Shown here: positions 40,550-46,586 of the stretch, piece by piece
How positions within the stretch are numbered: the stretch's first letter is position 1
Layout of the letters: the number at the start of each line of letters is the position of its first letter
NCBI GenBank assembly: GCA_017524785.1
Contig: JAFXUY010000114.1
Location: 1 to 55,462, forward strand
DNA: 55,462 bases
Origin: Bacteroidales bacterium
Lineage (GTDB): Bacteria > Bacteroidota > Bacteroidia > Bacteroidales > P3
Direction: 5' to 3'
Made by a program: the position numbers and the translations under genes
Notes under the pieces: generated by a model
The model's input: the letters and a program-made list of their open reading frames with translations, nothing else
Database searches by the model: none
Told to the model about the DNA's origin: nothing

Positions 40550-41086
40550 CTATATGCTCCTACCCATATCATAGGCCTCATGCAGCTTGGCGTTCCCTTC
40601 AATCTCATTTGGGGCACCCACACCGCCGCAGAAAAGGTGGCCTTTGAGCGCCGACTTGCCGAAGCAGGCTATCCAGCCCTGCAAACCGCTCTCGGCTCGC
40701 TCGGGGACGTGTGCCTCGTTCTCGAAGGCGGTGGTGAGCAGGTAGATGTCGCGGAAGCGGTAGTCTTTGGTATACATGGCGTTCATGCGGTCGATGAGTG
40801 TCTTCATCTGACCGCTCATCTCGTAGTAGTAGATGGGCGTCGCCCAGCAAACGACGTCGGCATTCAGCACGCTCTCCATGATGGCGGGCACGTCGTCCTT
40901 GAAGATGCAGGCACCCGTCTTCTGGCACGACAGGCAGCCTACGCAGAACCGGATGTCCTTGCCACGCAGCGTGATGAGTTCCACCTGATGCCCGGCGGCT
41001 TCTGCGCCTTTGGCAAATTGCTCCGCCATAGCGTGGCTGTTCGAGCCCTGACGGAGACTGGTTGATATGACGACTACTTTCTTCAT
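40550..41086 (-). CDS. Flavodoxin-fold NAD(P)H-dependent FMN reductase
   Basis: The 178-residue protein has the flavodoxin-like FMN site SLRQGSNSHAMAEQF (residues 10-24) and WATPIYYYEMSGQMKTLIDR near 80-99. A Cys cluster, FCVGCLSCQKTGACIF (47-62), is typical of the iron-sulfur flavoprotein/MdaB-like branch. It reduces quinones, flavins or another electron acceptor in the cytoplasm. Its ATG overlaps the stop of the putative endonuclease gene upstream (ATGA), so it is translated from that transcript. It lies next to the Fe-S aldo/keto reductase, suggesting a small redox module (inference). Confidence 0.9.
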   Translation of the reverse strand: MKKVVVISTSLRQGSNSHAMAEQFAKGAEAAGHQVELITLRGKDIRFCVGCLSCQKTGACIFKDDVPAIMESVLNADVVCWATPIYYYEMSGQMKTLIDRMNAMYTKDYRFRDIYLLTTAFENEAHVPERAESGLQGWIACFGKSALKGHLFCGGVGAPNEIEGNAKLHEAYDMGRSI

Positions 41087-42141
41087 AACTTATAATTCTT
41101 GATAAGCCATTCGGCAGTTCTAAAATCCAAATACCTATGATGGAATTTTTGGAAAATCTCTTCATTTGGGAATTCTCTAATAATGGTATCCACGAATGAT
41201 TCAAGCGATAAGACCTGAAATTTGTATTTGTACTGTTCTGCCAATATTCCCATCAGTTGATTTTCGTCTTGCTTGTTACAAGTATTGTCTTTAGGTGCAA
41301 TAACAACTGAGATAGAATTGTCAAGTCTTTCGAATAACCGCACCGTTTCTGTGAGCAGTAGATTTCGATATACTTGAGACAACTCTATATCCCTTTTACA
41401 AATCATTTCTTTCCCCTCAGCAGTAAATATTTTCGAAATATCATCTAGTTCTGTTGCTGTTTTGATTGCCAACGATGGATCGGAAGCTTGATTATGTCCA
41501 AGACTATCTGTGTATTTTGTCTCAATGGCAATAATACCTCTATTTCCATTAGTTGTGACATATCTAAAATAAGCATCCATAGCTGTTTTGTCATTGAGAC
41601 AGTTTTTGTAATAGTCAGGGATAAATTCGATACCGACCTCATCAATATACTTTATTTTGAGCACATTATTTTTGTCTAACAAATCAGCCATAATTGCCCC
41701 AAGTCTACATTTCCCTTCTTCGCATTTAACAATTTCCATTAAAGGAAAGAATAGATTAAATGCCATTGGTTGACTTGACAAAAAGTTGTTAAACAATCTT
41801 TTACCTTCAATTGTCTCGTATTTCTTCTTATTTGCTACTCTACATTTTGCATATTCAAAAATCCTATGATGAATAAAGTTACATCCAGATTGTTCACCCC
41901 CCAAGGCGAGGTTGGGATGATAGTATTTTATTCCTTTTCTTTCAACAAAACCACACTCTGCACCAGTCTGCCATCTTCTGATTGCCTGAAGAAGCCGCGC
42001 TTTTTTTGTGAACACATCATCTTCAACGAAATAATATTTGTTGGGGGCATCTGATGAATATGACATATAGTTTTTAATGTCACCCAAAATACCAATTTCA
42101 TTATTGATGGCCAATTGATCCTTTAATTCATTCATTTCCAT
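41083..42141 (-). CDS. Putative PD-(D/E)XK endonuclease (PGN_0703-like)
   Basis: The 352-residue protein has a central NGNRGIIAIETKYTDSLG segment with the Glu-x-Lys of PD-(D/E)XK nucleases, and an upstream SSQPMAFNLFFPLMEIV stretch. Together they resemble the PGN_0703 family of putative restriction enzymes. No methyltransferase gene is nearby. The frame is open to an ATG at 42231, but a perfect -7 box at 42168-42175 lies inside that extension; I therefore use the ATG at 42141. The gene is much richer in A+T than its neighbours and uses AAA/ATA/TTT-type codons, a sign of recent transfer. It overlaps the flavodoxin-fold gene by 4 nt. Confidence 0.72.
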   Translation of the reverse strand: MEMNELKDQLAINNEIGILGDIKNYMSYSSDAPNKYYFVEDDVFTKKARLLQAIRRWQTGAECGFVERKGIKYYHPNLALGGEQSGCNFIHHRIFEYAKCRVANKKKYETIEGKRLFNNFLSSQPMAFNLFFPLMEIVKCEEGKCRLGAIMADLLDKNNVLKIKYIDEVGIEFIPDYYKNCLNDKTAMDAYFRYVTTNGNRGIIAIETKYTDSLGHNQASDPSLAIKTATELDDISKIFTAEGKEMICKRDIELSQVYRNLLLTETVRLFERLDNSISVVIAPKDNTCNKQDENQLMGILAEQYKYKFQVLSLESFVDTIIREFPNEEIFQKFHHRYLDFRTAEWLIKNYKL

Positions 42142-42167
42142 ATTTATTGTTCTGTTCTTGATCGATG

Positions 42168-42175
42168 CAAAGATA
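42168..42175 (-). promoter_or_regulatory. Promoter -7 box of putative endonuclease gene
   Basis: TATCTTTG on the minus strand followed by CATCG fits TAnnTTTG exactly, 26 nt before the ATG at 42141. It decides the start codon. Confidence 0.7.
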
Positions 42176-42353
42176 GTTGTTTTTTTCTGGAATATCACAC
42201 TATTGTTCGCGATATCCAATGTTTTCCTCATTCGGATTAGGCAAGTATTGTATCATAGCGCAATATTTTTATGTAACGTGAATGTCTGCAATTTATTTTA
42301 CCATAGGGCTCCACACCCTATAACTCCCGCCATAAAAGACTATAACACAACCT

Positions 42354-42397
42354 GTTCTTATGTTGTTCTTTAGTTGTTCTTATGTTGTTCTTTAGTT
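42354..42397 (+). repeat. 22-bp perfect tandem duplication
   Basis: Two identical head-to-tail 22-bp units (GTTCTTATGTTGTTCT followed by TTAGTT) lie at 42354-42375 and 42376-42397. The second unit is also the left arm of a long hairpin. Confidence 0.93.
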
Positions 42398-42425
42398 TTA
42401 TTCTAAAGAACAACATAAGAACAAC
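42373..42425. repeat. 23-bp perfect inverted repeat (long hairpin)
   Basis: Arms 42373-42395 and 42403-42425 are exact reverse complements with a 7-nt TTTTATT loop. The stem is AT-rich and has no T-run beyond it, so it is not a typical intrinsic terminator. Confidence 0.93.
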
Positions 42426-42507
42426 ATTACATCAATATGAAAATAAGGCCACTAGGTATGGCGCCAGAGGACGCCTTACCTAAGGTTAAAATAAACTGTT
42501 CGTTTGT

Positions 42508-43068
42508 TTATTTCGGAGAGGTCTTCTTGATAATCTTTGCGGGGTTTCCGGCAACGACCACATCGTCGGGGATGTCGTGCGTCACCACGCTGCCGGCGCC
42601 TACAATCACGCGGTTGCCGATGGTCACTCCGGGACAGACTATCACGCCACCGCCCAGCCAGCAGTCGTCGCCGATGCGGATGGGCAGTCCCGTCTCGATG
42701 GTCTTGCGTCGCTCCAGGTAGTCGTGCGGATGGTCGGGAGTCAGCAGCTGGCAGTTGGGGCCTATCAGCGTGTGGTTGCCGATGGTGATGCCGCCGCCGT
42801 CGAGGAAGACGCCGTTGAAATTGATGACCACCCCTTCGCCGAGGGTGATGCGCTCGCCGTGATCGCAGTGGAACGGCGGTATGACAAGCGCCGACGGGTG
42901 GGCATTGGGCAGCAAGTCGTGTATGCAGCGGCGAAACTCCTCCTTGTCCCATGCGCCGCATTGGTTCAGGGCGCGCATCGCCTCGTAGGTATGCACGATG
43001 CGGGCCTGTATCTCCTCGTCGGTGTAGTCGTACGGCAGGTTGTTGAGCATTTTCTCGTATTCTGTCAT
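42508..43068 (-). CDS. maa: Maltose O-acetyltransferase-type sugar acetyltransferase
   Basis: The 186-residue protein has the N-terminal Mac domain (MTEYEKMLNNLPYDYTDEEI, with the paired-helix region to about residue 55). A left-handed beta-helix follows: CDHGERITLGEGVVINFNGV, catalytic His near DHPHDY, GLPIRIGDDCWLGGG, GVTIGNRVIVGAGSVV. It ends in AGNPAKII. It acetylates free sugars such as maltose or galactosides using acetyl-CoA. A promoter was not recognised. An acetyltransferase C-terminal remnant lies just upstream. The gene symbol rests on family resemblance only. Confidence 0.88.
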   Translation of the reverse strand: MTEYEKMLNNLPYDYTDEEIQARIVHTYEAMRALNQCGAWDKEEFRRCIHDLLPNAHPSALVIPPFHCDHGERITLGEGVVINFNGVFLDGGGITIGNHTLIGPNCQLLTPDHPHDYLERRKTIETGLPIRIGDDCWLGGGVIVCPGVTIGNRVIVGAGSVVTHDIPDDVVVAGNPAKIIKKTSPK

Positions 43069-43087
43069 GGCAATATGTCTTCGGTTA

Positions 43088-43225
43088 TTATGTATCCTGT
43101 TGAATCGGCCTAATTACTTTTGCCGGCGCACCTGCCACCATGTCGGCAGGCACGTATGTCTTTCCTGTAGGCTCCATTTTTATATAACGCCAATTCCGCG
43201 AGAATATTGCCCTTTTGCCTTGGAT
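43088..43225 (-). pseudogene. C-terminal remnant of a hexapeptide acetyltransferase
   Basis: On the minus strand a short frame between a TAG (about 43226) and the TAA at 43088 encodes about 45 residues. They include YVPADMVAGAPAKVIRPI, the hallmark end of LbH acetyltransferases. An internal ATG at 43177 gives a 29-residue peptide. The catalytic beta-helix is missing, so this looks like the tail of a decayed gene, or a fragment left when a neighbouring gene was replaced. It lies 20 nt upstream of maa and may share its message. Confidence 0.55.
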
Positions 43226-43276
43226 CTACAGGCTTCTCGGGTTAGGCCTTGAGCGAACGACTGTATGGATTACGAA

Positions 43277-43310
43277 AAATCCCCTGCAGCCATAAGGTTG
43301 CAGGGGATTT
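43277..43310. terminator. Palindromic terminator (copy 2 of a repeated element)
   Basis: Stem AAATCCCCTGCA and TGCAGGGGATTT, extended by partial CC/GG pairs around an ATAA loop, with an A-run on its left side and short T-tracts on the right. It follows the POT transporter gene. Its right half, GGTTGCAGGGGATT, is identical to the terminator at 39216-39247. Confidence 0.88.
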
Positions 43311-43330
43311 ATCTATGTGTTTATTGTCTT

Positions 43331-45013
43331 TTACTGCTTCTCGGAGGTGATCTTCTCGAGCCACTTGAGCATGCCGAACATGACGCTCATGGCAACAAGG
43401 CAGATGATGGCGAACACCAGCCAGCACATCCACAGCTTGGGCATACCGTTGTAGAGGTACGGTCCGAGGAGGATAAGCAGGTTGCCGATGGCGGTGGCGC
43501 TGAGCCAGAGGCCCTGGCAGATACCCTGGATATGCTTGGGGGCAATCTTCGACACGAAGCTCAGGCCCAGCGGGCTGATGAAAAGCTCGGCGACGGTGAG
43601 GAAGAAGTAGGTGACAATCAAAGCCCACGGGCCGACCTTGACATCGAGGGGCACGCTGCCGTTGTAGTATTCGGGCGAGTTGAAGCCTGCCACACCGCTC
43701 AGTGCCACCAGGAAGATGTAGGCACAGGCGGCAATGGCCATGCCGAAGGCAATCTTCTTCGGGGTGGAGACCTCCTTGCCGCTACGGGCGAGCTTGGCGA
43801 AGAGCCACATGATGATGGGCGTGAGGATGATGACGAAGAAGGGGTTGATGCACTGCATGATCTCGGGCGGGATGGCGTCGTTCTGGATGAAGTCGCGTGC
43901 GAAGAGCGCCAGCGACTCGCCGTTCTGGTGGAAAGCGAACCAGAAGAAGACGCACACGCCGAGCACGGCATAGAGGCCGGCCATGCGCTGCTTGACCTCC
44001 TTGGCCATGGCGGCCTTCTCTTCGGCGGTGTAGGTGACGGCCTTCTCCTCGGTGGCCGAGGATGCTTTCTTGACGGGGTTGGGCAGGCCTTTCTTAGTGC
44101 AGAGGAAGATGGTGAGGGAGATGAGCATGGCTGCCACGGAGGCGATGAACGCGAAGTGGACGCCGGTGTTGAAGACGGTGATATAGCTGTCGCAGAACTG
44201 GGTCATGTCGACACCCTGTGTGGCCAGTTCGGGCTGTTTGGCAACAAGCTCGGTAAGGTTGGCCACTGCCTCGGGCTTCATGGTGTCGCTGTTGGCGACA
44301 AAATCGTGGCAGAGCTTGGGCAGGTCGGCATTGTAGACCATGTTGTGAGCGTTGAGCCACCAGTTGCGGATGATAGGGGCGATGAAGGGGGCGATGACGC
44401 CGCCGATATTGATGAACACGTAGAATATCTGGAAGCCGGTGTCGCGTTTCTCCTTGGCTTTGGCCAGTGCCTCGGGGCCCTGCTTGGCGGCTTCGGCCTC
44501 GAAGTCGTCGTAGAGCTGGCCTACGACAGCCTGCAGATTGCCCTTGAACAGGCCGTTACCGCAAGCGATGATGATAAGAGCCAGCATGGTCAGGACCATC
44601 ACCCACGAGAAGCCGTGCCCGCTGAACACGGGGATGGAGAGGATGCAGTAGCCCACGGCCATGACAATGAGGCCGGTTATGATGGTGCCCTTGTAGTTCT
44701 TGGTGCGGTCGGCAATAATGCCGCCAGGCAGCGAAAGAACATAGATAAGGAAATAGAACACGGCGAACATGATGCCGGCGGTCTTGTCGGGCACACCGAA
44801 CTTGGAGCAGATGAACAGCGTCAGCACGGCGTTCATGATGTAGTAGCCGAAACGCTCGCCCATGTTGCTCAAAGCGGCAGGGATAAGTCCCTTGGGGTGT
44901 TCCTTAAGTGCCTTGCGCACATAGAAGATGATGAACGGAGTGACAACAATCAAACCCGCCACGAGCATAAACAGCGGTGTGTTGGCATTCCACAGATTTG
45001 TAATGAAATCCAT
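43331..45013 (-). CDS. POT family proton-dependent oligopeptide transporter
   Basis: The 560-residue inner-membrane protein has about 14 hydrophobic helices and the POT signature SNMGERFGYYIMNAVL (ExxERFxYY) near residues 49-64. GNGLFKGNLQAVVGQLYDD in helix 4/5 and FQIFYVFINIGGVIAPFIAP (FYxxINxG motif) follow. It imports di- and tripeptides with protons. A longer hydrophilic, Glu/Lys-rich loop lies in the middle (about residues 325-345). It is monocistronic, with a good promoter and its own terminator. dtpT-like naming is possible, but specificity is unknown. Confidence 0.94.
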   Translation of the reverse strand: MDFITNLWNANTPLFMLVAGLIVVTPFIIFYVRKALKEHPKGLIPAALSNMGERFGYYIMNAVLTLFICSKFGVPDKTAGIMFAVFYFLIYVLSLPGGIIADRTKNYKGTIITGLIVMAVGYCILSIPVFSGHGFSWVMVLTMLALIIIACGNGLFKGNLQAVVGQLYDDFEAEAAKQGPEALAKAKEKRDTGFQIFYVFINIGGVIAPFIAPIIRNWWLNAHNMVYNADLPKLCHDFVANSDTMKPEAVANLTELVAKQPELATQGVDMTQFCDSYITVFNTGVHFAFIASVAAMLISLTIFLCTKKGLPNPVKKASSATEEKAVTYTAEEKAAMAKEVKQRMAGLYAVLGVCVFFWFAFHQNGESLALFARDFIQNDAIPPEIMQCINPFFVIILTPIIMWLFAKLARSGKEVSTPKKIAFGMAIAACAYIFLVALSGVAGFNSPEYYNGSVPLDVKVGPWALIVTYFFLTVAELFISPLGLSFVSKIAPKHIQGICQGLWLSATAIGNLLILLGPYLYNGMPKLWMCWLVFAIICLVAMSVMFGMLKWLEKITSEKQ

Positions 45014-45082
45014 AGTTGTAATGTTTTGGTTTATAATTTATTTAACTGATTTTAATATTTAGTGAACTCCATATTCAATGTG

Positions 45083-45113
45083 CAAAGTTACGAAAAAAAA
45101 CTAACACAGCCAA
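45083..45113 (-). promoter_or_regulatory. Promoter of POT transporter gene
   Basis: TAACTTTG (45083-45090 on the minus strand) is a perfect -7 box; TTG at 45111-45113 lies 20 nt upstream. The 5' UTR is about 65 nt. Confidence 0.7.
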
Positions 45114-45132
45114 GCATTTGGCATTTTTTTTG

Positions 45133-45140
45133 TATTTTTG
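45133..45140 (+). promoter_or_regulatory. Promoter -7 box of Sua5/YciO gene, almost leaderless
   Basis: TATTTTTG is a perfect TAnnTTTG box whose last base is only 9 nt before the ATG at 45150, leaving a leader of about 0-4 nt. Confidence 0.65.
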
Positions 45141-45149
45141 CAACGCGAT

Positions 45150-45695
45150 ATGGAACAAATAATTCAACAAACCGTCGAGGTGTTGCGCCATGGTGGCACA
45201 ATCCTTTACCCCACCGACACCATCTGGGGCATAGGTTGTGATGCTCGCAACCGCGATGCCGTAGAACGGCTGTATGCCATAAAGGAACGCGACCGCACAA
45301 AGAGCATGCTGGTGCTGGTGGGAGACGGCGAGTGGGGAACGAAATGTGGTGAACGGCCGACAACGTATATCCTGCCACAGGAACGATGGCAGAGCATGCT
45401 GGGCGATAGCATAGCCGACAACCTGCCTGCCGCCGACGGTTCGCTAGGCATACGGATACCGAAACATGGTTTCTGCCAGGCCGTGATTGGCCTTCTTGGG
45501 GCACCGCTGGTGAGCACCTCGGCCAATCTGTCGGGCCATCCGTCGCCGAAAACATACAATGATATTGAGGAGGCACTAAAATGCCGAGTGGACTACTGCG
45601 TGCCACCTTTGCCCGAGTTCTTTTCAGGCTTGACCCAAGGCAGTAGGATAATAAAAATAGCTACCGACGGCAGCGAGATTGTCATACGGCCCTAG
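45150..45695 (+). CDS. Sua5/YciO/YrdC family protein (threonylcarbamoyl-AMP synthase)
   Basis: The 181-residue protein has the family core: ILYPTDTIWGIGCDARN near residues 18-34, ERDRTKSMLVLV and the LVSTSANLSGHPSP loop with the KxR/SxN nucleotide-binding residues. It condenses threonine, bicarbonate and ATP to threonylcarbamoyl-AMP for tRNA t6A37. The start is ATG 45150; an in-frame TTG 12 nt earlier lies within the promoter box. The Sua5 C-terminal domain is absent, so it is of the short TsaC type. Its last 14 nt overlap the end of the convergent phosphopantetheinyl transferase gene. Confidence 0.92.
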   Translation: MEQIIQQTVEVLRHGGTILYPTDTIWGIGCDARNRDAVERLYAIKERDRTKSMLVLVGDGEWGTKCGERPTTYILPQERWQSMLGDSIADNLPAADGSLGIRIPKHGFCQAVIGLLGAPLVSTSANLSGHPSPKTYNDIEEALKCRVDYCVPPLPEFFSGLTQGSRIIKIATDGSEIVIRP

Positions 45696-46191
45696 CCACA
45701 GCAGCGACTGTGTCGACTATTCCACAGTCTATTTCTTCTATTGTGCAGTCGTTTGCAACAGCAGCATCGACCATACTGCCAAATCCGCGGATGCCTGTGC
45801 CGCGCATTTTCAAAACAGCCTCTTTTCGCGTCCAGAAGCGCAGGAACGTCATGGTAGAATCGTCGGAAGAGCGTATCGCCGACAACTCGTCAGCGTTGCA
45901 TACGCGCTCCATAAGTGAGGAGCTGACCTTGCGGCGGCTTTCAACATCGATACCGATTCGATAATTGGCAGAAACAGCAACAGCCACTGCCCTGCGGCAA
46001 TGGCTAATGCTGATGTGGAGCGACGGACTATCCGGGAGGTAGGGAGCACCTAGGTCATCGTGTTCGATGGCGACATCCCTGTCAAGCAAGCGGCACAACA
46101 GACGCCGTGCCGCTTCGCTTTGTTCTTTGTGGGTACGCCATTCGCCGGCGTCTATGGCCCACTGCAGGTCAGGCTTTGCCGATGATATCAT
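45682..46191 (-). CDS. 4'-phosphopantetheinyl transferase (Sfp type)
   Basis: The 169-residue protein transfers phosphopantetheine from CoA to carrier proteins. Motifs are SLHISISHCRRAVAVAVS with the (I/V)SHS-like ISHC, NYRIGIDVE with metal-binding Asp/Glu, and RFWTRKEAVLKMRGTG, the W-x-x-KEA core. It is likely the enzyme that activates AcpP (31460-31696). I use the ATG at 46191, 23 nt inside the DUF3467 gene; an upstream ATG at 46242 would add a Cys/Arg-rich stretch within the other gene. It is short for the class (about 200-230), so the N-terminal half is abbreviated. Confidence 0.88.
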   Translation of the reverse strand: MISSAKPDLQWAIDAGEWRTHKEQSEAARRLLCRLLDRDVAIEHDDLGAPYLPDSPSLHISISHCRRAVAVAVSANYRIGIDVESRRKVSSSLMERVCNADELSAIRSSDDSTMTFLRFWTRKEAVLKMRGTGIRGFGSMVDAAVANDCTIEEIDCGIVDTVAAVARAV

Positions 46192-46486
46192 ACGGCACGG
46201 TGTCGCCCTGCATGGGCATACGAGGCTCCTCAATGGCGCCAAATTGCTGCTCGTATTTCTTAATATTGTCGTTCAAAGCCGCCAACGTGCGTTTGGCGTG
46301 GACGGGGTTCATGATAATGCGCTGGCGCACGGCAGCACCATCGATGCCGGGAAGCATCTGGGCGAAGTCGAGGATAATCTCGGTCGGGTTGTGGCTAATG
46401 ACCACTAGATTGGAATAGGTGCCTTGTGAAATCTCGGGCGAGATGTTCAGTTTCAAGTTCTGTTGTTGTTCGTTCTGTTTTGCCAT
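46169..46486 (-). CDS. DUF3467 family protein
   Basis: The 105-residue protein is DUF3467: NLKLNISPEISQGTYSNLVV, HNPTEIILDFAQMLPG, then RIIMNPVHAKRTLAALNDNI and a KYEQQFGAI end. Members sit beside rpoC in many Bacteroidetes. No function is proven to my knowledge. The ATG at 46486 follows a -7 box by 24 nt; an ATG at 46513 would start inside that box. The phosphopantetheinyl transferase gene begins within its 3' end. Confidence 0.9.
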   Translation of the reverse strand: MAKQNEQQQNLKLNISPEISQGTYSNLVVISHNPTEIILDFAQMLPGIDGAAVRQRIIMNPVHAKRTLAALNDNIKKYEQQFGAIEEPRMPMQGDTVPYDIIGKA

Positions 46487-46510
46487 AATTGTTTGTTTTT
46501 TCGATAAACG

Positions 46511-46518
46511 CAAATATA
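46511..46518 (-). promoter_or_regulatory. Promoter -7 box of DUF3467 gene
   Basis: TATATTTG on the minus strand followed by CG is a perfect TAnnTTTG box just downstream of the rpoC terminator. Confidence 0.65.
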
Positions 46519-46537
46519 TGTGTTTTATTGTATGAAT

Positions 46538-46567
46538 AAAGGGGCAACCGTTGCCGGATGCCCCTTT
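46538..46567 (-). terminator. Terminator after rpoC
   Basis: Stem AAAGGGGCA / TGCCCCTTT of 9 pairs with a 12-nt loop lies 20 nt past the rpoC stop. The T-run on the minus strand is short, so some read-through into DUF3467 is possible. Confidence 0.75.
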
Positions 46568-46586
46568 TCTATGGAGTTCTTAATGT

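Larger units (their letters stand above)
42142..42507. other. 366-nt AT-rich gap with promoter, hairpins and tandem duplication
   Basis: The gap contains the -7 box of the endonuclease gene (42168-42175), a small hairpin ATAGGG-N7-CCCTAT (42303-42321) and the repeat structure at 42354-42425. No coding region is supported. Confidence 0.65.

Noticed and set aside
42142..42231. N-terminal extension of the putative endonuclease to the ATG at 42231
   Set aside because: A perfect -7 promoter box lies inside it, so the extension would precede the likely transcript start.
43265..45049. 594-codon open frame antisense to the POT transporter
   Set aside because: It runs through a terminator at its start and encodes a His/Asp/Glu/Gly-rich sequence typical of the reverse of membrane-protein codons.
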